This document shows, piece after piece, positions 1-7,767 of a stretch of DNA of 64,000 bases. Source of the DNA: Haladaptatus paucihalophilus DX253 (GTDB taxonomy: Archaea; Halobacteriota; Halobacteria; Halobacteriales; Haladaptataceae); contig NZ_AQXI01000001.1 of NCBI RefSeq assembly GCF_000376445.1, positions 1 through 64,000 of the forward strand, read 5' to 3'. The notes beneath the pieces are model-generated. The model saw only the letters and a program-made list of their open reading frames with translations, did not search any database and was not told the origin of the DNA. Each line of letters opens with the position of its first letter. Position 1 is the first letter of the stretch. The position numbers were made by a program, and so were the translations under genes.

Positions 1-139
1 GGTGTGCCGGTTCGCGGCGGTCGCCCCCTCCCGCCTCGTCGTCCACGAACATGGCTTGCGAGGCGCGAGCCAGCGCGATGAGGACGACGAGGACGACGAG
101 CGCGACACCGGCGAAGGCGTTCCAGTTCGGCGAGGGCAT
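1..139 (-). CDS. Membrane protein downstream of lonB, N-terminal fragment (possible CPBP/CAAX-type protease)
   Basis: Only the first 46 codons are in the window; the gene runs off the left edge. The reading frame starts at an ATG read leftwards from position 139 and gives a short polar N-terminus, one hydrophobic helix of about 20 residues rich in Val, Leu and Ala, then an acidic/glycine stretch. It follows lonB on the same strand with a gap of about 110 bases. In haloarchaea lonB is often followed by a gene for a CPBP (CAAX/Abi-type) intramembrane protease, so that is the best guess, but no catalytic motif lies in the visible part. Confidence 0.45.
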   Translation of the reverse strand, partial: MPSPNWNAFAGVALVVLVVLIALARASQAMFVDDEAGGGDRREPAH

Positions 140-250
140 TCGCTTTCGGGTTCGGACGCCGACGCTGAAAAGCTATCTCTCCGTCGGTGCGGTCGGTGCC
201 GTCGCTGTGGGACGGAAATCGAATAGAAAAGAATTCTCGTTGCCGAACGC

Positions 251-2251
251 TTACTGCGGGCTCGGACTGCTACCGGGTTGAGTGCCGCCGACCTTGCGGT
301 CGAGGGCGTGGCCGGTGATGTCCTTCAGCCGGTTGATGAGGCTGTCCTTCTCGGACTCGCCCGTGAGCGCGACTTCGAGGACTTCGCTGATGTGCGAGAC
401 GGGGATGATTTCGACCATCTCCTCGTACTCTTCTTCTATCATCACGTCCTGCTCGTTGGCCTTCGGGATGATGACCGTCTCGACGCCCGCCTTCGCTGCG
501 GCCTCGATTTTGTGCGTGACGCCGCCGACCGGGAGCACGTCGCCGCGGACCGACAGCGAACCGGTCATGGCGATGCTCTGGTCGATGGGGATGTTCTCCA
601 GCGCGCTGATGACCGCGGTGGCCATCGTCACCGACGCGGAGTCACCTTGGACACCCTCGTACGCCTGGACGTACTGGATGTGGATGTCCTTCTCCGAGAT
701 GTCCTCGTCGCTGAACTTCTTGATGATGGCGCTGACGTTCTGGACGGCCTCCTCGGCGATGTCCTGCAGTTTCCCGGTGGCGATGACCTTGCCGGGACCC
801 TGCGACGGTGCGACTTCGGCCATGACGGGCATGACGATACCGCTGTCCTCGCCCATGACGGCCAGACCGTTGACCCGACCCACCACGTCGCCAGCGGAGA
901 CGGTGAGGTCGTAGTCCTTGCGCCGCTCGATGTAGTCGTCGGCGATCTGCTGTTCGATGGAGCGCGAGCGCTGTTTCGCCTGCAGCACGTGGTCGCGCGT
1001 GGTGTTCTCGGCGTCCTCGGCGCGGGCGATGTCGCCAGCAACGCGCACCAGTCCACCGAGATCACGCAGCTTGAGCGTGAGGTGGTCTTTGCGCATCGCA
1101 CGGCGCTGGGCTTCGAGGATGACCTCCTCGACGGCCGTGTCCGTGAAGTGCGGGAGCCGACCGTCCTTTTCGACTTCCTGGGCGACGAAGCGCGCGTACT
1201 TGCGGCGCATCTCCGGCGTGTCGTCGATGGTGTCGTCCATGTAGACTTCGTACCCGTATCCCTTGATACGCGAGCGAAGCGCCGGGTGCATGTTCTCCAT
1301 GGCGTCGAGGTTCCCCGCCGCGACCATCACGAAGTCGGTCGGAACGGGTTCCGTGTGCACCATCGCACCGGACGAGCGCTCGGACTGACCGGTGATGGAG
1401 AACTCGCCCTCCTGAATCGCCGTCATCAGCTTCTGCTGACTGCGGATGTCGAGGGTGTTGATTTCGTCCACGAACAGCACGCCCTTGTTCGCCTTGTGGA
1501 TGGCACCGGGTTCCACGCGGTCGTGGCTCGGCGTCTCCATGCCGCCGGACTGGAACGGGTCGTGGCGCACGTCGCCCAGCAGCGCACCAGCGTGGGCACC
1601 CGTCGCGTCCTCGAAGGGAGCGCTGGTGACGTCGCTGTTGTTGACCAGCAGGTTCGGAATCATGGCGTCGGTGCCACGCGAGCCGTAGCGGAACGCGAGG
1701 TAGATGACACCGGCCGCGAGGATTCCGAGGAGCGGTCTTCCGGCGAGGAGGAGCGCGTACCCCACCACGATGGCGATGATGACCCACATCAAAAAGGAGC
1801 GCATCTGGTTGCGCTTCCGGGCCTCCTCCTTGTGCGCCTCGATGATCTGTTCGCCCTTTCCGGCGGGAACGGTTCGGACCTTCGGCTCGTTCCCGTCGTC
1901 GGGGTTGTGATAGACGAGGACGTCTTGCAAGTCCTCCTTCGGGAGGAGTTGGCTCATCGCCTTCGCCAGCATCGATTTCCCGGTCCCGGGCGACCCTATC
2001 ATCATCACGTGACGGCGCTGCTTTGCCGCCTTCAGGATGATGTCGCGGGCGTGGTCCTGCCCGATGACCTGATCGACCAGTCGGTCGGGGATTTCGACTT
2101 CGTCCGTACTTTCTATCTCCAACCCACCCAGCAGGTCGTCCTCTGCAATGTCATCGGCGACCTTGGCGTCCACCTCGCTCCCAAGGCTATCGACGTCGAT
2201 GTCTTGCTCGGCTTCCTGCTCCGGTGGTGAAGCTTCGGTGTCGTTACTCAT
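251..2251 (-). CDS. lonB: Membrane-bound ATP-dependent protease LonB
   Basis: Archaeal Lon protease of 666 residues, the usual length. An acidic N-terminal tail (about 1-50) leads into an AAA+ domain with Walker A GSPGTGKS at 86-93 and Walker B LFVDEIN near 259-265. Two transmembrane helices (about 152-190) are inserted in the ATPase domain, as in archaeal LonB, and hold it on the cytoplasmic face of the membrane. The C-terminal protease domain has the Ser/Lys dyad: Ser538 in GDSAS and Lys581 following His580. Family knowledge: it degrades misfolded and regulatory proteins and is essential in Haloferax. Transcription reads leftwards and may continue into the membrane protein at 1-139. Confidence 0.97.
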   Translation of the reverse strand: MSNDTEASPPEQEAEQDIDVDSLGSEVDAKVADDIAEDDLLGGLEIESTDEVEIPDRLVDQVIGQDHARDIILKAAKQRRHVMMIGSPGTGKSMLAKAMSQLLPKEDLQDVLVYHNPDDGNEPKVRTVPAGKGEQIIEAHKEEARKRNQMRSFLMWVIIAIVVGYALLLAGRPLLGILAAGVIYLAFRYGSRGTDAMIPNLLVNNSDVTSAPFEDATGAHAGALLGDVRHDPFQSGGMETPSHDRVEPGAIHKANKGVLFVDEINTLDIRSQQKLMTAIQEGEFSITGQSERSSGAMVHTEPVPTDFVMVAAGNLDAMENMHPALRSRIKGYGYEVYMDDTIDDTPEMRRKYARFVAQEVEKDGRLPHFTDTAVEEVILEAQRRAMRKDHLTLKLRDLGGLVRVAGDIARAEDAENTTRDHVLQAKQRSRSIEQQIADDYIERRKDYDLTVSAGDVVGRVNGLAVMGEDSGIVMPVMAEVAPSQGPGKVIATGKLQDIAEEAVQNVSAIIKKFSDEDISEKDIHIQYVQAYEGVQGDSASVTMATAVISALENIPIDQSIAMTGSLSVRGDVLPVGGVTHKIEAAAKAGVETVIIPKANEQDVMIEEEYEEMVEIIPVSHISEVLEVALTGESEKDSLINRLKDITGHALDRKVGGTQPGSSPSPQ

Positions 2252-2288
2252 AGAATTCGTTCTGTGTAGTTGAAAACATGGCTGGCGA

Positions 2289-2298
2289 ACTGATATAC
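2289..2298 (-). promoter_or_regulatory. TATA box of lonB
   Basis: Read on the minus strand there is a purine-rich BRE-like stretch followed by AGTATATCAG. The element lies about 40 bases before the lonB ATG, which would put transcription start near 2268 and give a short leader of under 20 bases. Identified by inspection only. Confidence 0.5.
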
Positions 2299-2455
2299 TT
2301 TCTCCCTCTTCCCAACCGCTTGGACTCCATTTCAGGCCGTGAGACTATTGAATTGAACGGGTATAGCCGTATCGCTCTCGGCGTCGAGCACCGGGTTCGA
2401 AACAGTAACCCCACTTTCGCCGGGGATGCTCGCTCGGACGAACGACTCGTCACCC

Positions 2456-2463
2456 TTATAAAA
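2456..2463 (+). promoter_or_regulatory. TATA box of the nadM operon
   Basis: TTATAAAA centred about 25 bases before the nadM ATG. With the archaeal spacing of about 25-27 bases from TATA box to start site, the transcript would begin at or next to the ATG, so nadM is probably leaderless. This supports the start at 2485 rather than an in-frame upstream one. Confidence 0.65.
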
Positions 2464-2484
2464 ATCCTACCCGACGGGTTCACC

Positions 2485-3006
2485 ATGACCCGCGGGTTCT
2501 ACATCGGTCGCTTCCAACCTTATCACAACGGCCACCACAACGTGGTCGACACTATCGCCGAGGAGGTCGACGAACTCGTCCTCGGCATCGGAAGCGCGGG
2601 CGACTCACACAGCCGTCACGACCCATTCACGGCCGGCGAACGAATCATGATGATAACCAAATCCCTCGTGGATTACGACCTCGTGACGTACGCCGTCCCC
2701 ATCGAGGACCTAGACCGGAACTCCGTGTGGGTGAGTCACGTCCAGAGCATGAGCCCGGACTTCGACGTGGCCTACTCGAACAACCCCCTCGTCATCCGGC
2801 TGTTCGAGGAAGCGGGCGTCGAGGTTCGCCAATCCCCGATGTTCAACCGCGACGTGCTGGAGGGAACCGAAGTCCGCGACCGGATGGTCGAGGGCGGCGA
2901 CTGGCAGCGGTTGGTCCCCGACTCGGTGGTAGAAGTCATCGAAGAAATCGACGGCATCGACCGCATCCAACAGGTCAGCGACTCGGACTCGAACGGACCG
3001 ACATGA
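2485..3006 (+). CDS. nadM: Nicotinamide-nucleotide adenylyltransferase, archaeal NadM
   Basis: Nucleotidyltransferase of 173 residues that joins ATP and NMN to make NAD+, the last step of NAD synthesis. The N-terminus GFYIGRFQPYHNGHH carries the HxGH-type signature of the family, and a C-terminal GTEVRDRM segment matches the second nucleotide-binding motif. An open frame extends upstream, but the TATA box at 2456-2463 and the conserved protein start at MTRGF argue for 2485. The stop overlaps the start of the next gene (ATGA), so the SAM hydrolase is translated from the same message. Confidence 0.95.
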   Translation: MTRGFYIGRFQPYHNGHHNVVDTIAEEVDELVLGIGSAGDSHSRHDPFTAGERIMMITKSLVDYDLVTYAVPIEDLDRNSVWVSHVQSMSPDFDVAYSNNPLVIRLFEEAGVEVRQSPMFNRDVLEGTEVRDRMVEGGDWQRLVPDSVVEVIEEIDGIDRIQQVSDSDSNGPT

Positions 3007-3818
3007 TTACGCTCTCCTCCGATTTCGGAACCCCCTATCCGGCAGCGATGAAGGGCGTCATGCTGCAGCACAGCGACGCCCGTCTCGTGGACGTCGCCCA
3101 CGACTTCCCACGACAGGACGTTCGGGCAACCGCCTTTTGGCTCCGCGAGGTGTTGCCGTACTTCCCGCCCGCCGTCCACCTCGTCGTGGTGGACCCCGGC
3201 GTCGGCACCGACCGGGCGGCGCTGGCGATTCGGGCGGGCGAGCACGCCCTCGTCGGACCGGACAACGGCGTCCTGCTCCCCGTCGCCCGCAAACTGGCCG
3301 ATACCGACCGATTCGACGTCTTCCGCGTCAACTACGAAAACGCGGACAGCGCGACGTTCCACGGGCGGGACGTGTTCGCGCCCGCCGCCGCCCGGGTCCA
3401 CGAAGCGGGCGTGGACGCGCTCGACGAACTCGAAGGCGTCGTACCGACCGAGGAGTTCGAAGACCTCCGGTTTCCCGACCCGACCGTCCGCGACCGCACC
3501 GCGACCGGCGAACTGCTCGTCGTGGACGACTTCGGCAACGCCATCACCAACGTTCCGGGCGAGTTCCTGGACGGCGTAGACGAAATCGACGTGAACGGCC
3601 TCCCCGCGCCCGTCGAACCCTCCTACGCCCACGTCGCCCCCGGTCAACGCCTCGTGACGGTCGGCAGTCACGGCAACGTCGAGCTCGCGGTCAATCGAGG
3701 CCGCGGCGACGAGGCGTTCAGTGTCTCCGCGAGCGAAGCGAGCGGCGGCTCGTCGGACGAGTCCACTGGCATCGAGGTCGGCGACGAGATTCGCCTCGAT
3801 ACCCGACCGAAACGGTGA
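3003..3818 (+). CDS. SAM hydrolase (DUF62 / S-adenosyl-L-methionine hydroxide adenosyltransferase)
   Basis: Member of the fluorinase/chlorinase-related family, 271 residues. The non-halogenating members split S-adenosylmethionine into adenosine and methionine using water. The N-terminus ITLSSDFG, the VVVDPGVG segment and the late DDFGNAITN segment are the conserved blocks of the family. Its ATG overlaps the nadM stop by four bases, so the two form an operon. Near the C-terminus lies a Ser/Glu/Gly-rich low-complexity stretch (about residues 240-252) encoded by a GCGAGCGAAGCGAGCGG run, which looks like a local insertion. Enzyme family is clear; the biological role in archaea is not. Confidence 0.9.
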   Translation: MITLSSDFGTPYPAAMKGVMLQHSDARLVDVAHDFPRQDVRATAFWLREVLPYFPPAVHLVVVDPGVGTDRAALAIRAGEHALVGPDNGVLLPVARKLADTDRFDVFRVNYENADSATFHGRDVFAPAAARVHEAGVDALDELEGVVPTEEFEDLRFPDPTVRDRTATGELLVVDDFGNAITNVPGEFLDGVDEIDVNGLPAPVEPSYAHVAPGQRLVTVGSHGNVELAVNRGRGDEAFSVSASEASGGSSDESTGIEVGDEIRLDTRPKR

Positions 3819-3843
3819 ACCCGATTCGGTCGTCCCTTTTCGC

Positions 3844-4329
3844 ATGGAGACGACGCGACATTTCACGGCCACGACGTACGTCGTCCACGACGGCGAGTGT
3901 TTGCTCCACGACCACGACCGACTCGGTATGCTCCTCCCCCCGGGCGGCCATCTCGACCGGGACGAACTCCCCCGAGAGGCTGCGATGCGCGAAATACACG
4001 AGGAGACGGGGTTGGACGTGACGCTCCTCGAACCGGAGACGAGCATCGATGCCGACTTCGGTCGGGAACTCGCGCCCGCGGAACACACTATGCTCTACGA
4101 CATCGACTCGTTCGACGGCGAGGTCGCACACCAGCACATCGATTTCGTCTACTACGGCGAGGCGTCCGATCGGGACCTCGCGCCGGACGACGGCGAACGC
4201 GCGACCGATTGCTGGCGGTGGTTCTCGCCGGACGAACTCAGAACGCACGACGGCGTGACCGAGGAGGTCGTGACGCTCGGCATCGAGGCCATCGAACGCG
4301 TCGAATCTCGACCGCGTAACCGGGATTAG
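3844..4329 (+). CDS. Nudix hydrolase
   Basis: 161-residue protein with a complete Nudix box beginning GGHLDRDELPREAAMREIHEETG, cited here by its key residues: Gly, the REIHEETG core and flanking hydrophobics. Such enzymes cleave nucleoside diphosphates linked to another group. The substrate cannot be told from the sequence. An upstream in-frame extension exists, but the ATG at 3844 is close to the conserved start and lies 25 bases after the SAM hydrolase stop, so it may belong to the nadM operon. Confidence 0.9.
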   Translation: METTRHFTATTYVVHDGECLLHDHDRLGMLLPPGGHLDRDELPREAAMREIHEETGLDVTLLEPETSIDADFGRELAPAEHTMLYDIDSFDGEVAHQHIDFVYYGEASDRDLAPDDGERATDCWRWFSPDELRTHDGVTEEVVTLGIEAIERVESRPRNRD

Positions 4330-4369
4330 GTGGTGTATAATAAGGTCCGTTCGGTGATTGCTGGCGTTT

Positions 4370-4519
4370 ATGAGTATCATCGACCGCCTGCTCGGAACCG
4401 ACGACGACGAAGACCCCCGACCGACCTACGTCTGTACCGGGTGTGGAAAGGCATTCGACGACGAGCGGGAACGCTGTCCGGATTGTGGCAGCGAGCAGGT
4501 CGTCTCTCCACGCCACTGA
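4370..4519 (+). CDS. Tiny zinc-ribbon protein (49 aa)
   Basis: Forty-nine residues with two CxxC knuckles, CTGCGKAF and CPDCGS, spaced about 13 residues apart, preceded by an acidic linker. This is the one- or two-CPxCG zinc-finger type common among haloarchaeal microproteins. A TATAATAA box at 4336-4343 sits about 30 bases before the ATG, fitting a nearly leaderless transcript. The function is unknown; some relatives affect swarming or biofilm formation in Haloferax, but no specific role can be inferred here. Confidence 0.75.
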   Translation: MSIIDRLLGTDDDEDPRPTYVCTGCGKAFDDERERCPDCGSEQVVSPRH

Positions 4520-4657
4520 CGACTGGTCAGCTCTCTTTCAGTGTCGGAGTTTTCGAATAACGGATATTTATAAGAAATCAAACAGTCGTGAACGAGGGCT
4601 TTGAGGGGTTTAGCAGGCGTATAATAATGACGCTACCTACACTCGAACAAATCGAGA

Positions 4658-4852
4658 ATGGGATTTGTCAGCCGGGTCGGTATGGGGCTGGGGCACGCGG
4701 ACTCGACGCGGTTCGAGTGTAAATCGTGCGGTGCGTCGTACGAACTCGACCGGCAGATGTGCACCGAATGTGGTGGGCATTGCATCGGGTATTGCGAGTC
4801 CTGGCTCCAGGAAGAACTTCGCTCGCGGACATCGAGCGATCGGTTCGACTGA
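4658..4852 (+). CDS. Small zinc-finger protein (64 aa)
   Basis: Contains CKSCG and CTECGGHC, two CxxC knuckles about 14 residues apart plus extra Cys/His (HCIGYC), so up to two metal sites are possible. The start could be this ATG or the one eight codons later, which begins directly before the acidic segment; a TATAATAA element at 4620-4627 lies about 34 bases upstream of the first. It is the second microprotein of this kind within 300 bases, transcribed in the same direction. No function is recognisable. Confidence 0.65.
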   Translation: MGFVSRVGMGLGHADSTRFECKSCGASYELDRQMCTECGGHCIGYCESWLQEELRSRTSSDRFD

Positions 4853-4906
4853 GAGGGCGACCGTACGGAGAAGGCGACCGTAAGCACCCGCAGAAGCGAA
4901 CCGCCG

Positions 4907-5974
4907 TCATTCCAGTCGCGAGCGAACGTACTTCGTCACGTGGTCGTCCATCCGCCGTTTGTACCCGGCTTGTCGCGCGAGTCGGTCGAGTTCACGCGCG
5001 ACGAGACTGCCGTACTGCACCGCCTTCTTGTCCCGCATCGCTATCTCGTCGGGGACGAACTCCCGAGCGGCTCGCCTGAACGTCCACTTTCGAACGCCGT
5101 CCGAGACGAGCATCGACCCCGGAAGGCGGAGCGCTTCCCGAACGATTCGGTCGTCGAGGAGGGGGGCGACCGGTTCGACGCCCGCGGCGCGAAGCGTCAG
5201 CGCGTCCCGCGGCAACTGCTCGGAGAGCGTTCGAATCGTCTCGCGGGCCGCACCGCGCACCGTTTCCGCCTCGACGCGGTGGTCCGCGCGGGCGACCTTC
5301 TCGTACCCGCCGAACAACTCGTCCGCGCCTTGTCCCACCGCGAGTCGCTCGTAGCCGTCGGCCCGCGCCCGCTCGGCGGTCAGGTAGAGCGGGAGCGCGA
5401 TTTGCACGTCCATCGCGTTGGTTCGACCGATGGCGCGGGCGACTTCGGGAACGGCGCGTTCGATGTCTTCGTGGGTTATCTCGACGACGCGAAGGTCGCG
5501 GTCCATCAGGTCGGCCGCGGTTCGCGCGGCCGCTACGTCGTGACTGCCGGAGTACCCGGCGACGTACAGCGGGCAGTCGAAGGCGCTCCCGACGACGGCG
5601 GAATCGACGCCGCCCGAAAACGCGACCGCGAGGCCGTCCGTCGAAACCGCACCGAGACTGCCCTCGATGGCCGTTCGAACCGCCGAAACCGCGCTTTCTT
5701 CGTCCTCGAACGGCGACGGGTCGGGGAGGTCCCACAGTCGTTCGTCGCCCTCCCCGGTTCGCGCGTGGCCCGCCGGAACCGGGTCGGGAACGTCGAGGTC
5801 GGTGGGGTCGTGACTCCACGTCGTCGCGTCGTCTTCCTCCGAGAACAGCGGATAGCGTCCGAGTACGTCGCGGACGAGGGACCCGTCTACTTCGCCCGCG
5901 AATCCGCCGCCGCCCGGCAGCGGGTCGTTCGTTTCGATGGCGCGCCGAACGGCGTCCGGTGATCGCCCCCGCAT
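4907..5974 (-). CDS. Asparagine-synthase-like protein with degenerate glutaminase domain
   Basis: 355 residues. The C-terminal two thirds are an asparagine synthetase ATP-pyrophosphatase domain: the PP-loop AFSGGVDSA, then GQGADELFGGY and a late RDKKAVQYGS segment. The first 80 residues resemble the end of a class-II glutaminase domain (GGGGFAGEVDG, GRYPLF), but the catalytic N-terminal Cys and most of the domain are missing. It therefore probably uses ammonia or activates a different substrate. The ATG overlaps the stop of the upstream PHP gene (TGATG), which fixes the start and implies translational coupling. Confidence 0.85.
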   Translation of the reverse strand: MRGRSPDAVRRAIETNDPLPGGGGFAGEVDGSLVRDVLGRYPLFSEEDDATTWSHDPTDLDVPDPVPAGHARTGEGDERLWDLPDPSPFEDEESAVSAVRTAIEGSLGAVSTDGLAVAFSGGVDSAVVGSAFDCPLYVAGYSGSHDVAAARTAADLMDRDLRVVEITHEDIERAVPEVARAIGRTNAMDVQIALPLYLTAERARADGYERLAVGQGADELFGGYEKVARADHRVEAETVRGAARETIRTLSEQLPRDALTLRAAGVEPVAPLLDDRIVREALRLPGSMLVSDGVRKWTFRRAAREFVPDEIAMRDKKAVQYGSLVARELDRLARQAGYKRRMDDHVTKYVRSRLE

Positions 5975-6660
5975 CAGCCGAAGTACTGTCCGACGCGGCT
6001 GATGACGCGGCGCTTCGCGCCGCCCGCGGCCTGTCGGAAACTGATGTGCCACGGCGTTCGTTTCCCGTCGACTTCGGTTCGGCCGTCGACGATAGCGCCG
6101 AGGATGGCCCGCTTGTCGGGGGTGTTCACGTCGATTTTCGTTACAGCCTGCCCGACCATCTCGCTGATGTGGGCGTCGCTTCCGGCCGTCATCGGCACGT
6201 CCTGGTCGTTGGCGAACGACCGCGCTTTCCGGTTGCCACGCCCCGTCAGCAGGCGAGAGTTGTACACCTCGATAGCGTCCGCTTCCGCGAGCTTCTTTCC
6301 GGTGATGTTCGCGGCGACGCCGCTCCGTGATTTCTGAAACGGATGGGGGACGACGGCGACGCCGCCCTGCTCCCGGATTCTGTCGAGCGTCTCGCCGAAC
6401 GAGAGTCCCGGCGAGATGCGCTCTTCGATACCTAACCCGAGGACGTGCCCCGCGCGGGACGTGATTTCCATGCCGGGGATGCCGACCAATCCGTATTCGG
6501 GGGCGAGTTCCGCGGCCTTGAGGCTCGCGTCGATCTCGTCGTGGTCGGTAACGGCGATGGCGTCCAAGTCAACCGCCTTGGCTTGCTCCAAGAGCAGTTC
6601 GACGGGGTCACGGCCATCGTGGGAAAGTGCGGAATGACAATGCAACTCGACCGATAGCAC
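5974..6660 (-). CDS. PHP-domain metal-dependent phosphoesterase
   Basis: 228 residues starting with a GTG. The metal-binding PHP motifs are in order: ELHCHSALSHDG near the N-terminus, VTDHDEID around residue 40, VPHPF in the middle and GSDAH near 175. The family hydrolyses phosphoester bonds (trpH/COG0613 group: for example nucleotide 3',5'-bisphosphates or short RNA). Longer upstream frames exist, but the protein family starts at LSVELHCHS. Its stop codon overlaps the ATG of the asparagine-synthase-like gene, so the two are one transcript. Confidence 0.9.
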   Translation of the reverse strand: MLSVELHCHSALSHDGRDPVELLLEQAKAVDLDAIAVTDHDEIDASLKAAELAPEYGLVGIPGMEITSRAGHVLGLGIEERISPGLSFGETLDRIREQGGVAVVPHPFQKSRSGVAANITGKKLAEADAIEVYNSRLLTGRGNRKARSFANDQDVPMTAGSDAHISEMVGQAVTKIDVNTPDKRAILGAIVDGRTEVDGKRTPWHISFRQAAGGAKRRVISRVGQYFG

Positions 6661-7437
6661 GGGAGAACGTTGGCAGTACGCCGGGAAAAGCACCTCGGTC
6701 CGTGGTCGGCGGTCGGAAGTCGCCGCGAGACGGCGCTTTCGCTGGAATGTGTTCGCTGGTGGAACTCTCGAATAAATCGGGGACCACGGAATGGGATGAC
6801 CGGAGCAGAACGGTCGGGCGTACGACTGAACTGGAACTAGGGACGTTTCAACGCATGAATACGGGCGATGGAGGCAGCATCGCCCGCGGAGTGGGTGGGT
6901 GAAAACGGTCACTCGCGTTCATGCAATCATAGGCATCGATTTTGTCGGCTGTATGGTCCGTCTCTTATCGTTCCCCTCCTTGTGAGCGTTTCATGGCAGT
7001 TGATACCAATGGCAACGAAGTATTTAGCTATTGTGGTGGAATGGGCCACTAACAATGACATTGGAGTTTCAAAAGCGAAAAAATGAACAGAGTGTGGGTA
7101 AAGTCCGCACCAAAACTGTATGTTCGACAAATTCTTCTCGGCTCCGTGTCGGTCCTTTCCCGAGTAATCCGCGCGTGGTTGCTACCGCGCGGTCACTCGC
7201 CTGTGGACTGATGAGGATGGTACGGAGCCGACCACCGGGATGGAAAATTTGCCTCGCAAGCAGACACGTTTCTCCCGGATGGTTTCAAAACAATCTCGTC
7301 GGGTTTCGTATCGCCGTTCTTACGCGGGTGACACGCACTCATCCGTGAACATCCCTCTTTATTGTGTTATGTCTGAATGTCTGTGTGAAGAAGATATACA
7401 GAAAGCTTTTACCGAAATACGATCTCCAAATAGTTAC
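6661..7437. other. Gene-poor stretch between the PHP gene and a small membrane ORF
   Basis: About 780 bases without a convincing gene. Base composition looks lower in GC than the flanks and the open frames do not show haloarchaeal codon bias. It contains the structured segment at 6853-6924, a short hairpin CCGCGCG/CGCGCGG at 7169-7192, and presumably the PHP promoter next to 6660. No transposase remnant or tRNA could be made out. Confidence 0.5.
6853..6924. other. Compact three-stem inverted-repeat structure (possible structured RNA or mobile-element end)
   Basis: Outer arms GCATGAA (6853-6859) and TTCATGC (6918-6924) enclose two hairpins. Hairpin A is GGGCGATG (6863-6870) with CATCGCCC (6878-6885). 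Hairpin B pairs 6886-6893 with 6910-6916 with one bulged G. Together they draw as a three-way junction with little unpaired sequence. It lies in non-coding DNA, about 200 bases upstream of the divergent PHP start. Could be a non-coding RNA, a regulatory leader or a remnant end of a mobile element. Confidence 0.3.
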
Positions 7438-7608
7438 ATGAACAACAAGATCGGACACGAGAGCTTTACCGAACGGGTCATATTGAAGACGCTCACGTTC
7501 GCGGTGACCCCGCTCGTCGTCATGATGGTGGCGACAGGTCTCTTGTTCAAAGGTCAGTTCACGGCCGCAGGTCAATGGATTGTGCGCGATTGGCGTGAAC
7601 CACTGTAG
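7438..7608 (+). CDS. Possible single-pass membrane microprotein
   Basis: Fifty-six residues: a charged N-terminus (MNNKIGHESF), one hydrophobic helix at about 18-38, and a tail ending in REPL. The frame is open further upstream, but the ATG at 7438 is the natural start before the helix. Codon use is less GC-biased than in the neighbours and there is no recognisable family, so it could be a real microprotein or a chance frame. Confidence 0.35.
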   Translation: MNNKIGHESFTERVILKTLTFAVTPLVVMMVATGLLFKGQFTAAGQWIVRDWREPL

Positions 7609-7700
7609 CGTCGTCAGTTCTCTTCGAGTGTCGTCGGAATGAACAAATATGGGACGAGCCAGTGGGAACGGTAGCGAGATAGCGATGACTCATCGTGGCT

Positions 7701-7761
7701 GCACGAATGCCCACACGTTCGTGCACATGGAAAGGCATTAATCCGCCCTGTTTGTACAAAC
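7701..7761 (+). promoter_or_regulatory. purL promoter region with two dyads
   Basis: A TATA-like GCATTAATCC at 7735-7744 lies about 28 bases before the purL ATG, so the transcript is probably leaderless. It is flanked by an inverted repeat GCACGAA (7701-7707)/TTCGTGC (7718-7724) upstream and a perfect 12-base palindrome GTTTGTACAAAC at 7750-7761 between TATA box and ATG. The placement suggests activator and repressor sites respectively; the regulators are unknown. Confidence 0.5.
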
Positions 7762-7767
7762 CAGTGA

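Noticed and set aside
278-2230. A 650-codon plus-strand frame opposite lonB
   Set aside because: Antisense shadow of lonB; no family resemblance and biased composition.
2380-2450. GGGTTCGAAA-like motif reminiscent of a tRNA T-loop
   Set aside because: No acceptor or anticodon stem could be drawn around it; it lies in the lonB-nadM promoter gap.
7200-7260. CTGATGAG resembling a C box of a C/D guide RNA
   Set aside because: No matching D box (CTGA) at a suitable distance and no flanking terminal stem.
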